Shown here: positions 44,494-53,655 of the stretch, piece by piece | Layout: each line of letters opens with the position of its first letter | How positions within the stretch are numbered: position 1 is the stretch's first letter | Assembly (NCBI GenBank): GCA_028285545.1 | Contig: JANQPA010000097.1 | Location: 180,870 to 244,869, forward strand | Direction of reading: 5' to 3' | DNA: 64,000 bases | Source of the DNA: Saprospiraceae bacterium | Lineage (GTDB): Bacteria; Bacteroidota; Bacteroidia; Chitinophagales; Saprospiraceae | Made by a program: the position numbers and the translations under genes | The notes under the pieces: generated by a model | What the model was told of the DNA's origin: nothing | The model's database searches: none | What the model saw: only the letters and a program-made list of their open reading frames with translations

Positions 44494-44803
44494 GGGACTG
44501 CTGTTCTAAAGCAATCGATATTAGTATGAAAAAAAAACTTATTGGTTGTGAGTGTGAGAGCATTTATAGAGTTTCAATGTACAGACTATTATATTCTAAT
44601 TCAGGAAAGTCTTCTTGGATTCAGTTTGAACGGAAGAATTAGGACAAAATTGAAATGAAAAACTTTTAAAAGGACATATTTAGCAGCATTTTTAACTTGA
44701 TATTTGTCCCCAATTGCTGGATTTCGTTTGTCTATGGCAACCACATTAACGCCTCGTTAACAATTATTCAAATATGGTTAAATTAAATCTTTGCAGCATT
44801 TAT

Positions 44804-44811
44804 TAAATTTG
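44804..44811 (+). promoter_or_regulatory. Candidate -7 box (TAAATTTG) of the DUF1573 gene
   Basis: Exact TAnnTTTG match about 100 bases before the start; no good -33 element at normal spacing. An overlapping near-match AATCTTTG is at 44786-44793. Confidence 0.3.
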
Positions 44812-44909
44812 TGCTGGTAAAAAGTTCAGAACCTTTCAACAATAGATTTTGTGTCGAATCGTTCTGAATGAAATTATTAGCAAATTTTTAAATCCAAAAG
44901 AGAATAATT

Positions 44910-45437
44910 ATGTTGAAGTCATTCAAATTCGGTTTACTAGCTGTTTTAGTAGTAGCTACTTTTGCCTGCCAAAATGGTGATAAAAATGTAAGACAAGATG
45001 CGCTTAATTCTATTACTAACAAAACAGTTGAACCAACTCAGCAAGCCCAACCGACTGCCAATGAGGCTGTAGTTCCAGAAGGACCTACTACCACCATCAC
45101 TTTTGATGAAGAGCGTTTCGATTTCGGGGAAGTTTCTGAAGGAGAAGTAGTTGCTCATACCTATACTTTTAAAAATACAGGAAATGAGCCTTTAATCATC
45201 AGCCGTGCTAAGGGAAGCTGTGGATGTACAGTACCTAAATATACTACTGATCCTATTGGTCCTGGTGAGTCTGGAGAAATGGTTGTAGAATTTAATACTA
45301 CTGGAAAGCGTGGTAAAAAGAGCCAAAAGGTTACCATTACTGCCAATACCACTCCTCCTCAAACCTTTATCTACATCGAGGGTAATGTGAATCCTAAAGA
45401 GGGAGATGCTTCTGCAGTAACTACTCCAGTTCAATAA
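44910..45437 (+). CDS. DUF1573 lipoprotein
   Basis: 175 residues with lipobox FAC (Cys20) and a spacer rich in Gln, Thr and Pro. Residues about 63-160 are the DUF1573 domain: ITFDEERFDFGEVSEGEVVAHTYTFKNTGNEPLIISRAKGSCGCTVPKY, with the hallmark G-S-C-G-C. The Ig-like fold is related to ASPM/SPD-2/Hydin domains; DUF1573 proteins are abundant in Bacteroidetes and have no established function. A classical terminator follows. Confidence 0.93.
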   Translation: MLKSFKFGLLAVLVVATFACQNGDKNVRQDALNSITNKTVEPTQQAQPTANEAVVPEGPTTTITFDEERFDFGEVSEGEVVAHTYTFKNTGNEPLIISRAKGSCGCTVPKYTTDPIGPGESGEMVVEFNTTGKRGKKSQKVTITANTTPPQTFIYIEGNVNPKEGDASAVTTPVQ

Positions 45438-45464
45438 GAAGTTATTATTTAAAAAATAATTTAT

Positions 45465-45507
45465 AACGTGTCATTGCTCGAATAGAGCTTTGACACGTTT
45501 TTTTTTG
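45465..45507 (+). terminator. Rho-independent terminator after the DUF1573 gene
   Basis: AACGTGTCA (45465-45473) pairs with TGACACGTT (45491-45499), with an inner GCTC/GAGC pairing, followed by a run of eight or more T. Confidence 0.88.
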
Positions 45508-45636
45508 CTTCTATTTGAAAAAAAATCATCATAAATTATTGATAATCAACATTGAAAATTGTAGAAACAAAGATTATTCTTATTAATGAGAAGAACTGCC
45601 TCATAAAAGTATTTCTGAACACTAAAAACTATAACC

Positions 45637-46407
45637 ATGAGAAGAAATATTTTAAGTGCAGTTATTCCCTTGATTTTCTTTTTCAATTATAGCACATCTC
45701 AAACATTAGAAGAATTTTCAAAGCGATTCAGTATTGAAGGAGGAGTTGCTATGCATTTAATAGGAGAGGACGTCGGGGTCTTGGAGGGAATTAAAGAAGT
45801 AGGCTTCCCTTCACATACGAAAAGTAATTTTGCAAAACCTGCCTTTTATTATGGTTTTACCTTTAGGATTAATAATCAGATTTCAATAGGGTATAAAAAT
45901 ACCATGATTAACTCTTCAGGCTTTGAAGGAAGTAAAATAGTCCCACAAGAATGTCGTAAAATTTGTTTTTTTGGACTATGCCTGCCTGAAATGTGTAGAA
46001 ACAAATTAAAATTTAATGTTTCAAGTGCAGCTATTAAAATTAATGAATTTGAGACGGCTTGGACGAACGCCCAAAATTCAGTTGGGTTAAAAGTAGGATT
46101 GGCGCTTTATCAACATGACAGAATTGGTTATTATTATAATACCTCATTATTTTCTTTAGATCCAGATGTAGAAACCAATTTTAGAGGGAATTTATTCAGT
46201 GATAAGGGTGCAGCACTTTCAATAGGAGGTTTTTGGAATTTCCTCAATTTTAGTAAGAGATTAAAAATGGGTGTTGAGCTTAATTATTATTCAATACCTA
46301 AAGCAACACTTGAATCTCTAGAAACTGAGTTTGGCACTTTTCCTGCAATGACCATCAGAAGAGATCAGCTTAATGTTGAGGTAGGGATGAAATACTTTAT
46401 ATTTTAA
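45637..46407 (+). CDS. Putative outer-membrane beta-barrel protein
   Basis: 256 residues; signal peptide around IPLIFFFNYSTSQ. Repeating amphipathic strands (FYYGFTFRINNQISIGYKN, VGLKVGLALYQ, AALSIGGFWNFLNFSKRLKMGVELNYYS) and the C-terminal aromatic F in MKYFIF are typical of small outer-membrane barrels. Four cysteines lie in CRKICFFGLCLPEMC (about residues 108-122), probably in an external loop. No specific family recognised. Confidence 0.7.
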   Translation: MRRNILSAVIPLIFFFNYSTSQTLEEFSKRFSIEGGVAMHLIGEDVGVLEGIKEVGFPSHTKSNFAKPAFYYGFTFRINNQISIGYKNTMINSSGFEGSKIVPQECRKICFFGLCLPEMCRNKLKFNVSSAAIKINEFETAWTNAQNSVGLKVGLALYQHDRIGYYYNTSLFSLDPDVETNFRGNLFSDKGAALSIGGFWNFLNFSKRLKMGVELNYYSIPKATLESLETEFGTFPAMTIRRDQLNVEVGMKYFIF

Positions 46408-46505
46408 TCATAGTGCTTGTTTAAGGAAACATGGCTCATTCCAAACTCCAAAACAATTCCTATCTTATGGTTGGAAAAATCTTCATTACGCCAAACAACA
46501 ACTCT

Positions 46506-48866
46506 ATGCATAGAATTAATTACCTGATCCTATTGCTGCTTTTTAGCTTTTATTCTTGCCAAAAAAGCAATGAAATAACCCCCGCTCCCAGTATAATAAC
46601 TCCTGAATACGCGGAAAATGCCCAGCAATTAAAGCAAATTATTCAGCAAGAAATGACAGATAAAGGCATTCCGGCTGTTTCTATTGCCATAGTAGATGAC
46701 CAGAAATTAGTATATGCCGAAGGCTTTGGTTTTCAGGATCTGGACAAAACCATACCTGCTGACATGAATAGCATTTATCGCATTGGTTCAGTTTCTAAAA
46801 TGTTTACAGACATCGGCATTATGAAAGAAATGGAAGCCGGGAACATTGATATTGATGCCCCCATACAGGAGTATTTGCCTGAATTTCAGCCTGATAATCC
46901 ATTTGATAAAAAAATAAGCCTCCGTCAACTTATGGCCCATCGGGCGGGTTTAGTCCGCGAACCTCCTGTTGGACATTACTTTGATGATAGTGGAACGAAT
47001 TTAAAAGCTACAGTCGCTAGTTTAAATGAAACAAGATTGGTTTATGAACCTGAAACGCGAACCAAGTATTCAAATGCCGGGATTGCCGTGGTTGGTTATA
47101 CCTTAGAAAGAATGAAGCAGCAGGCTTTTGCAGATTATTTACAAGAGACCATCTTAGAGCCCTTACAAATGAATTCTAGTTCATTTGAGCCTAAAGAGGA
47201 ATTCTCTTCCCGACTGGTAGAGGCCAAAATGTGGACCTATGATGGCAGAGAGTTTCCGGCTCCGACCTTTGAATTGGGAATGGCTCCTGCTGGCAGTATG
47301 TATGCTTCTGTAACTGACCTGGCCTTGTATATGCAAATGTTGTTTCGGGGAGGAGTACTTTTAAATGGAGATCGACTTTTAAAAGAAGAAAGTATTCAGT
47401 CCATGTGGAGTCCTCAGTTTTCGGTAGAAGGCAGCACCTCCGGGTATGGATTGGGCTTTGCAATAGGGGATATGGATGGTAAAAAATGGGTGGGCCATGG
47501 AGGTGCGATTTATGGTTTTTCAACAGAAATGGCACTTTTGCCTGAAGAAAAATTAGGAGTCGTTGTGGTGTGCAGCAAAGATTTTTCTAATACAGTTATG
47601 GACAGAATAGCTGAATTTGCTTTAAAATCCGCTGTCGCAAAAAAAGAAGGAAAAGCTGCTCCTCAATGGATCACCACCCAATCAGTAGGTGAGGATCTGG
47701 CAAAGAAAATGGCAGGTTCTTACAGAAATGAAAATAATGACATTGAACTAATTGCCAGAGGTGATGATCTTTTTCTGGATGGACGAACCTACAAACTCAA
47801 ATTAAAAAGAAAAAAACAGGATACTCTTACTATCGATGATTGTTTGAGTTTTGGAAACACAATTTACCTGGGCGAAGAGGATAATCTGAGGATTAATTCT
47901 GAAAACTTTACAAAATATGAAGCAGCTAAGCCAATAGCACTGTCCTCCGAACAAAAAGAATATATTGGTGAATACGGCTGGGATTATAATACATTATACA
48001 TTTCAGAGAGAAAGGGCCAGCTACATGTTTTAATCGAATGGTTTCCAATGTATCCAATAACTCCAATAGGGAAAGATTTATTCGATTTTCCAAATTATGG
48101 TTTATATCATGGTGAGAACCTTGAATTTATTCGACAGGAGAATGGAGAAATTTCAGGGGTTAAAGCCGCAGGGATATTTTTTGAAAAAAGATTAATGGAT
48201 ATTGAAGATGGAAAAACCTTCCAAATTGAGCCTGTGAAGCCAACCGAAGAATTAAGATCTATTGCCCTTTCAAGCTCTCCTCCAAAAGAAGATGGTGAAT
48301 TTTTAGAGGCGGATCTTGTGGATTTGGCCAGCCTTGATCCGACCATAAAGTATGATATTCGCTATGCCTCTGATAATAATTTTATGGGAATCCCATTTTA
48401 TCTGCAGTCAAAAGCCTTTATGCAACGACCAGCTGCCGAGGCAGTGGTACGCATCCACAATCGCTTAAAAGAAAAAGGGTATGGCTTGTTGATTCATGAT
48501 GCTTATAGACCTTGGTATGTTACCAAAATGTTTTGGGATGCGACTCCTGAAGAATTCAAACACTTTGTTGCCAATCCAGAAAGAGGGTCAAGGCATAACA
48601 GAGGTTGTGCTGTAGATTTAACCTTGTATCATTTAGAATCGGGGCAAGTGATTGAAACAGTTGGCGGATATGATGAATTTTCAGATCGATCCTATCCAAA
48701 TTACCCTGGCGGCACTGAATTGCAAAGGTATTACCGGGAATTAATAAGGAATGCCATGGAAGCTGATGGCTTTAGTGTATATGAGTGGGAATGGTGGCAT
48801 TTTGACTACAAGGATTGGCGAAAATACCCAATCATGAATTTTACATTTGAGGATTTAAACCTCTAA
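46506..48866 (+). CDS. Fusion of a beta-lactamase-family serine hydrolase and a VanX-type D-Ala-D-Ala dipeptidase
   Basis: The ATG at 46506 gives a lipoprotein signal ending FYSC (Cys18); earlier in-frame starts do not. Residues about 40-385 are a class C/AmpH-like serine hydrolase: SVSK (95-98), YSNAG, and GHGGAIYGF. A middle region (about 390-590) is the beta-domain often attached to such enzymes. The last 190 residues are a VanX/M15D dipeptidase: KYDIRYASDNNFMG, IHDAYRP, SRHNRGCAVDLTL (zinc His and Asp) and EWWHFDY. Both halves act on D-Ala-type peptides, so the fusion suggests peptidoglycan peptide recycling or editing in the periplasm. Confidence 0.93.
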   Translation: MHRINYLILLLLFSFYSCQKSNEITPAPSIITPEYAENAQQLKQIIQQEMTDKGIPAVSIAIVDDQKLVYAEGFGFQDLDKTIPADMNSIYRIGSVSKMFTDIGIMKEMEAGNIDIDAPIQEYLPEFQPDNPFDKKISLRQLMAHRAGLVREPPVGHYFDDSGTNLKATVASLNETRLVYEPETRTKYSNAGIAVVGYTLERMKQQAFADYLQETILEPLQMNSSSFEPKEEFSSRLVEAKMWTYDGREFPAPTFELGMAPAGSMYASVTDLALYMQMLFRGGVLLNGDRLLKEESIQSMWSPQFSVEGSTSGYGLGFAIGDMDGKKWVGHGGAIYGFSTEMALLPEEKLGVVVVCSKDFSNTVMDRIAEFALKSAVAKKEGKAAPQWITTQSVGEDLAKKMAGSYRNENNDIELIARGDDLFLDGRTYKLKLKRKKQDTLTIDDCLSFGNTIYLGEEDNLRINSENFTKYEAAKPIALSSEQKEYIGEYGWDYNTLYISERKGQLHVLIEWFPMYPITPIGKDLFDFPNYGLYHGENLEFIRQENGEISGVKAAGIFFEKRLMDIEDGKTFQIEPVKPTEELRSIALSSSPPKEDGEFLEADLVDLASLDPTIKYDIRYASDNNFMGIPFYLQSKAFMQRPAAEAVVRIHNRLKEKGYGLLIHDAYRPWYVTKMFWDATPEEFKHFVANPERGSRHNRGCAVDLTLYHLESGQVIETVGGYDEFSDRSYPNYPGGTELQRYYRELIRNAMEADGFSVYEWEWWHFDYKDWRKYPIMNFTFEDLNL

Positions 48867-49054
48867 ATAAACTCAGAGATGTTATTAATCTAGGAAGATA
48901 AAGGGCATTTTGGAATGACAATTATTGCAGCTTCCCGTTTTTCCTTTTGTTTTATTGTCTAATATAGACTAAATTTAGCTCGTTTATTGTTAAATTATGA
49001 GGTGCTAATATAAATCATCCAGAATTCAACCATCCTGAAACGAACATTAAACTT

Positions 49055-51469
49055 ATGACAATCTTTAACCGAGCTTCACTGATTACTTTTGTATTACTGA
49101 TGACTTATTCCGCTTCGGCGCAAAATTTTAAATATTTTCTTAGAAAGGCAAATAAAGAATATGAGTTAAAAGCTTTTAATCTAGCTATTGACACTTATCA
49201 AGAGGCCTTAAATAAACGCCCCAATGATGCTGAGGCCTTAGGACGACTAGCCGATTGTTTTCGACATCTCAATCGAATGGAAGAGGCAGCTACTAAATAT
49301 GCTGAGGCTCTGAGCCAGCGTAAATTTGATCGAAATCATATTCTAGAGTTTGCACACGTGCTGAAGGCATTGGGACGGTTTGATGAGGCTAAACAATGGT
49401 ATGAACAATACCAGGTAGATAACCCTACAGTTGGGAATCATTATGCCCAAACCTGTGATTATGCTAAAATTCAGCAAAATGCCAACACAGGGTTTTTTGC
49501 TATTAATGCATCCATCAATTCTAGTTCTTCTGATTTTGGGCCTTCTTACTATAACAGCCAACTGGTGTATTCTTCTGCAAGCCTGGATCTTCAAAGATCC
49601 AATATCAACTGGACTGGAAAGAATGACAATCAACTTTTTGTAGCCGCCATCAATACTGACGGATCCTTGCAAAACCAAACGTTTTTGCGCAAGGAGCAGG
49701 CTGATGTGTACAATCAGGGGCCAGTAGCATTTTCTCCTGACGGACGCCTGGTGGCCTATACAAAAAATAATTTCACGGATGGCACTCGCCAAATTCCTTC
49801 TGCAGGCTTACAACTAAGCATTTTTGTTGCAGAGGTTACTCCCACAGGAGAATGGGTAAATGAAGTTCCATTTACACATAATGGACAGAACTATTCTTCA
49901 GGCTATCCTCATTTTTCTCAAGATGGAAGTGCCATGTTTTACGCTTCAGATCGACCTGGAGGATATGGAGGATTTGATCTTTATGTGTGCTATAGAACCG
50001 GACAATCCTGGAGCACTCCTATTAATCTGGGTGCGGTAGTCAATACTCAGGGAGATGAAGTTGCCCCTTATTTTGATGGATCACAATTATTCTTTTCTTC
50101 CGATTGGCATCCTGGCTTAGGAGGATTGGATATTTTTAGAGCAGAGCAAGAGTCTGGCCGCTGGAACAAGGTTTATCATCTGGGAGTTCCCATTAATTCC
50201 GGATATGATGATTACGGTTTAATTTTTGACAGTTTTCAGGATCGTGGATATTTTACTTCCAATCGTCCTGGTGGAAAAGGAAATGAAGATATTTACCGAA
50301 TAACTCGAAATGCCAGTTCTTCTACTTTGGCCATTATTAGGGTTAAAAATGCTGCTGACGGTACACCTGTTGCCAATGCCATGATAGATTTTTCTTCCTG
50401 TGGATTGGGGACCTATTTTGCAGATAATGATGGTGTTTACAATTTTCCACTCAAAAATATTGCCCTTGATTGTGAAGTGGCCGTAAATAGAGACGGATTT
50501 AACCAAGAGGTTATTAGAGTTTCTAGAAATATGCTCAACAGTCAACCTGAACTTACCGTATATTTAAACCCATCCAGCCAACCCGGAAGTGGGACAGGTT
50601 TAGGAACACAGTACTTAGGAAATATAGTTGATTATAATTCAAGATTGCCACTTTCTGGTGTTGCAGTTACCGCTATTGACCAAACTGCAGGTGGTAGTAT
50701 TTCAGCTTTTTCTGATAATACAGGTTCTTACAACTTAAGTTTAATTGGTAATAAGACTTATTTTATTACCATTAGTCGTCAAGGATACCAAGAGGTCAGT
50801 AAGGTAGTTAATACTTTTGGTGGCTATAATCCTGACTTGCTTGGCACCATTACTTTATTTCCTGATGGTACCAATCCAAATACCGGCGGCGGCGGTACTG
50901 GCAATAATCCAGGGACCATATCTACAGGATTTTCTGTTCAGGTAGCAGCTCTGAGTAAGGATAATGTGGCCAGTTTCTCAAAGCTGACTAGCTATGGGAA
51001 TGTTTACAGTAAACTTGAAAATGGAAAATATAAAATCAGAGTAGGGGTTTACAATAGCAGAACAGAAGCTCAGAGTGCTCTTAATAATATTAAAAGACAG
51101 GGGTATCCAACTTCATTTGTGGTAGCGGAATCTGGCGTAAACCTTGATTCTCGAGGTGGTAATTCTCAGCCTCAACCTCAGCCTCCTATAGTTAATAACC
51201 CAACAAATCCTACAAATCCAAATGTAGGGGTAGGTTATAAAATTCAGTTAGGAGCCTATCGCAATCCCCAAAATTTTAATGCCACCAGAGTTCAGAACTA
51301 TGGATTTGTGGAAGATCGCAGAAAAGGCAACCTAACCATTAAGCTTTTATCAGGATTTCAATCCTTAGATGCTGCAAAAAGAGCTTTGCCTTCGGTTCAG
51401 TCAGCAGGATTTAAAACCGCATTTATTGTTTTAGATCAAAATGGATCATTGACCAGGGTAAGAAATTAA
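49055..51469 (+). CDS. PorE-like TPR-WD40-CRD protein ending in two SPOR domains
   Basis: 804 residues; signal peptide ends S-A-S-A-Q with no lipobox. Order: TPR repeats (about 25-125), PD40/WD40-like propeller (about 150-420; FSPDGRLVAYT, FSQDGSAMFYASDRPGGYGGFDLYV, FFSSDWHPGLGGLDIF, YFTSNRPGGKGNEDIYRI), two carboxypeptidase regulatory-like domains (about 425-500 and 520-595), a Gly/Asn linker, then SPOR domains (FSVQVAALSKDNV and YKIQLGAYRNPQN). PorE of the type 9 secretion system has the same front half but ends in an OmpA-type domain. SPOR also binds peptidoglycan, so an analogous envelope-anchoring role is inferred. Confidence 0.85.
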   Translation: MTIFNRASLITFVLLMTYSASAQNFKYFLRKANKEYELKAFNLAIDTYQEALNKRPNDAEALGRLADCFRHLNRMEEAATKYAEALSQRKFDRNHILEFAHVLKALGRFDEAKQWYEQYQVDNPTVGNHYAQTCDYAKIQQNANTGFFAINASINSSSSDFGPSYYNSQLVYSSASLDLQRSNINWTGKNDNQLFVAAINTDGSLQNQTFLRKEQADVYNQGPVAFSPDGRLVAYTKNNFTDGTRQIPSAGLQLSIFVAEVTPTGEWVNEVPFTHNGQNYSSGYPHFSQDGSAMFYASDRPGGYGGFDLYVCYRTGQSWSTPINLGAVVNTQGDEVAPYFDGSQLFFSSDWHPGLGGLDIFRAEQESGRWNKVYHLGVPINSGYDDYGLIFDSFQDRGYFTSNRPGGKGNEDIYRITRNASSSTLAIIRVKNAADGTPVANAMIDFSSCGLGTYFADNDGVYNFPLKNIALDCEVAVNRDGFNQEVIRVSRNMLNSQPELTVYLNPSSQPGSGTGLGTQYLGNIVDYNSRLPLSGVAVTAIDQTAGGSISAFSDNTGSYNLSLIGNKTYFITISRQGYQEVSKVVNTFGGYNPDLLGTITLFPDGTNPNTGGGGTGNNPGTISTGFSVQVAALSKDNVASFSKLTSYGNVYSKLENGKYKIRVGVYNSRTEAQSALNNIKRQGYPTSFVVAESGVNLDSRGGNSQPQPQPPIVNNPTNPTNPNVGVGYKIQLGAYRNPQNFNATRVQNYGFVEDRRKGNLTIKLLSGFQSLDAAKRALPSVQSAGFKTAFIVLDQNGSLTRVRN

Positions 51470-51480
51470 TTTAGAAATAA

Positions 51481-51512
51481 AAAAAGCCAGGTTGGAAAAC
51501 CTGGCTTTTTTT
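51481..51512. terminator. Bidirectional terminator between the SPOR protein gene and ald
   Basis: A perfect 13-bp stem (51481-51493 with 51498-51510) with loop GGAA. A-run and T-run arms allow termination from both convergent genes. Confidence 0.92.
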
Positions 51513-51524
51513 ATTTCACGTCCA

Positions 51525-52637
51525 TTACAAAAATTTCTCTACTTCGACATAGGGCAATCCAAATGCGTCCGCCACGCCTTTATATACTACCTCACCCTTG
51601 ATTACATTCAATCCTTTTCTAAGAGGAAGATCATCCTGGCAGGCTTTTTTCCAACCCTTCTCAGCAAGCTGGATTGCATAAGGAAGTGTAGCATTGGTAA
51701 GAGCAATGGTAGAAGTATAAGGTACTGCTCCTGGCATGTTGGCTACACAATAATGTACTACGTCATCGATAATGAAAGTAGGATCCGCATGAGTGGTAGG
51801 TTTACAAGTTTCAATACAGCCCCCTTGATCCACTGCTACATCTACCAAAACAGTTCCTGGCTGCATTTCTTTAAGCATATCCCTGGAGATTAATTTGGGG
51901 GCTTTTGCTCCTGGGATTAAGACTGCACCAACAATCAGGTCGTGGTCTTTTATTAGCTTACGAATATTATATTCATTGGAATAAATGGTATCGACATTGG
52001 CAGGCATAACATCAGCCAGGTAGCGAAGCCGGGGCAAACTAATATCCATGATGGTCACCCTTGCTCCAAGGCCAGCAGCCATCCAAGCTGCCTGTGTTCC
52101 CACAATTCCTCCTCCAAGTATAAGTACCTTTCCAGGCGCTACTCCAGGCACCCCACCTAGTAAAACTCCTTTTCCTTTCAAAGGTTTTTCGAGATATTTA
52201 GCTCCTTCCTGGATGGCCATACGCCCTGCTACCTCAGACATGGGTACTAAAAGTGGAAGGCTTCTATCTGGCAATTCTACTGTTTCGTATGCCAGACATA
52301 CTGATTTGTTTTTGATCATTGCCTTAGTTAGGGGTTCATAAGAGGCAAAGTGGAAATAGGTAAATAATAATTGATCTTCTTTAATTAGATCGTACTCAGG
52401 TTCAATGGGCTCTTTAACTTTGATAATCATCTCTGCAATTCCGTATACATCCTCAATGGTAGGTAAAATTTTGGCACCTGCCTCTACATACTCCTCATCT
52501 TTAAAACCGCTTCCCATTCCTGCAGTAGACTGAACATATACATCGTTACCTCTTTTTGTCAATTCAAGAGCGCCAGCCGGGGTTAGTGCTACTCGGTTCT
52601 CGTTATTTTTGATTTCTTTAGGTACACCAATTATCAT
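51525..52637 (-). CDS. ald: Alanine dehydrogenase
   Basis: NAD-dependent interconversion of L-alanine and pyruvate plus ammonia. 370 residues, normal length. N-terminal [20 protein letters not shown] is the family start with the substrate-binding Arg and Lys; the NAD site is [54 protein letters not shown] is the C-terminal family signature. On the minus strand, TAATTTTG (52679-52686) and TATTTTTG (52723-52730) both match the -7 consensus upstream of the start. Confidence 0.95.
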   Translation of the reverse strand: MIIGVPKEIKNNENRVALTPAGALELTKRGNDVYVQSTAGMGSGFKDEEYVEAGAKILPTIEDVYGIAEMIIKVKEPIEPEYDLIKEDQLLFTYFHFASYEPLTKAMIKNKSVCLAYETVELPDRSLPLLVPMSEVAGRMAIQEGAKYLEKPLKGKGVLLGGVPGVAPGKVLILGGGIVGTQAAWMAAGLGARVTIMDISLPRLRYLADVMPANVDTIYSNEYNIRKLIKDHDLIVGAVLIPGAKAPKLISRDMLKEMQPGTVLVDVAVDQGGCIETCKPTTHADPTFIIDDVVHYCVANMPGAVPYTSTIALTNATLPYAIQLAEKGWKKACQDDLPLRKGLNVIKGEVVYKGVADAFGLPYVEVEKFL

Positions 52638-52956
52638 GGTATATATTTTTATTTGATTAGGAATTCTTTATACATGGGCAAAATTAAATAAATTTTATAG
52701 CCTCATGATCTGATTTTCGGGCCAAAAATAACTTCTCCTTTTGAAATTATCATACAAATTTGTCTACTTGCGAAAAAAAAATTAAGCAAAAGCAAAAAAA
52801 AAAGCTCGTGAACTTCACGAGCTGAAATGCTTATTAATCTTTTAACCTAATCTTACATTAAAAATAATTGCAATAAGTATGCCAAAAAAGGCTTACCAAA
52901 AGACCTAATCTGATTTTATCATTATTTTTTCGATCTTTGCGGCAAAAGATGAAATT
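52638..52956. other. Divergent intergenic region with a minus-strand terminator
   Basis: About 320 bases between ald and the RluA-type gene. It holds ald promoter candidates, a terminator-like hairpin oriented on the minus strand, and a GATCTTTG near-consensus -7 box at 52932-52939 for the downstream gene. Confidence 0.5.
52790..52823 (-). terminator. Minus-strand intrinsic terminator without an obvious gene
   Basis: AGCTCGTGA (52803-52811) pairs with TCACGAGCT (52815-52823); on the minus strand it is followed by a run of nine to ten T. It points toward ald, but the only minus-strand gene ending before it is more than 800 bases away. Confidence 0.65.
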
Positions 52957-53652
52957 ATGCAAGGCTTACAGGTATTATTTGAAGACAATCACTTAATTGG
53001 TATTAATAAGCCTGCCGGGATACTGGTGCAAGGGGATGAAACGGAAGATGTGCCCATAGGAGAATATATCAAACAATATATTAAAATCAGGTATAACAAA
53101 CCCGGTGCGGTTTTTTTGGGACTAATCCATCGATTAGACAGACCGGTTAGTGGAGCCATGATATTTGCAAGAACCAGCAAGGGCTTAAGTCGGATGAATC
53201 AGGTTTTTAAAGAAAGAGCGGTTAAAAAAACTTATTGGGCCATTACCAAGGAACGCCCTCGTCCAATTAGTGGAGAGTTAACGCATTATATCCTTAAAGA
53301 CCCTGAAAAAAATATTGCCAAGGCCTATGACAGACCTAGTAATCGGTCTAAAAATGCTAAGAAATCAATTTTGCAATACGAATTACTTGCCGAACTGGAG
53401 GGGTATTGTTTAACAAAAGTGATTCTAAAAACGGGTAGGCCTCATCAGATTCGTGTACAACTCTCAAAAATTGGCTGTCCCATAATCGGTGATATGAAAT
53501 ACGGATTTAGACAGCCCAACAGGGATGGATCGATCCATCTCCATTGCAGATCCTTAGAGTTTGTCCACCCCATCAAAAAAGAACCCGTATATTTTGAGGC
53601 AGATCCGCCTAATGATCGTTTGTGGAACCAATTTATGGAGGTGCTCGCTTAA
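52957..53652 (+). CDS. RluA-family pseudouridine synthase
   Basis: 231 residues, a single catalytic domain without an S4 domain. The catalytic Asp is in LIHRLDRPVSG; KPAGILVQ, KTYWAI, and TGRPHQIRVQLSKIGCPIIGDMKYG are further family blocks. It modifies uridines in rRNA or tRNA; the exact target (RluA-, RluC- or TruC-like) cannot be settled from sequence inspection. Confidence 0.92.
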   Translation: MQGLQVLFEDNHLIGINKPAGILVQGDETEDVPIGEYIKQYIKIRYNKPGAVFLGLIHRLDRPVSGAMIFARTSKGLSRMNQVFKERAVKKTYWAITKERPRPISGELTHYILKDPEKNIAKAYDRPSNRSKNAKKSILQYELLAELEGYCLTKVILKTGRPHQIRVQLSKIGCPIIGDMKYGFRQPNRDGSIHLHCRSLEFVHPIKKEPVYFEADPPNDRLWNQFMEVLA

Positions 53653-53655
53653 AAC

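Larger units (their letters stand above)
44410..44909. other. Intergenic region after the cluster
   Basis: About 500 bases without a gene. It contains C-rich CTTCCCCCTTCC tracts and a GC-rich hairpin just after the cluster, then AT-rich leader sequence of the DUF1573 gene with a TAAATTTG box (44804-44811). Confidence 0.55.

Noticed and set aside
47191..47535. Antisense frame of 114 codons opposite the beta-lactamase domain
   Set aside because: Shadow of conserved SxxK/HGG coding sequence with no independent start signal.
49343..49792. Antisense frame of 149 codons opposite the TPR-WD40 protein gene
   Set aside because: Coding evidence (TPR and PD40 repeats) is clear on the plus strand; the antisense product resembles nothing.
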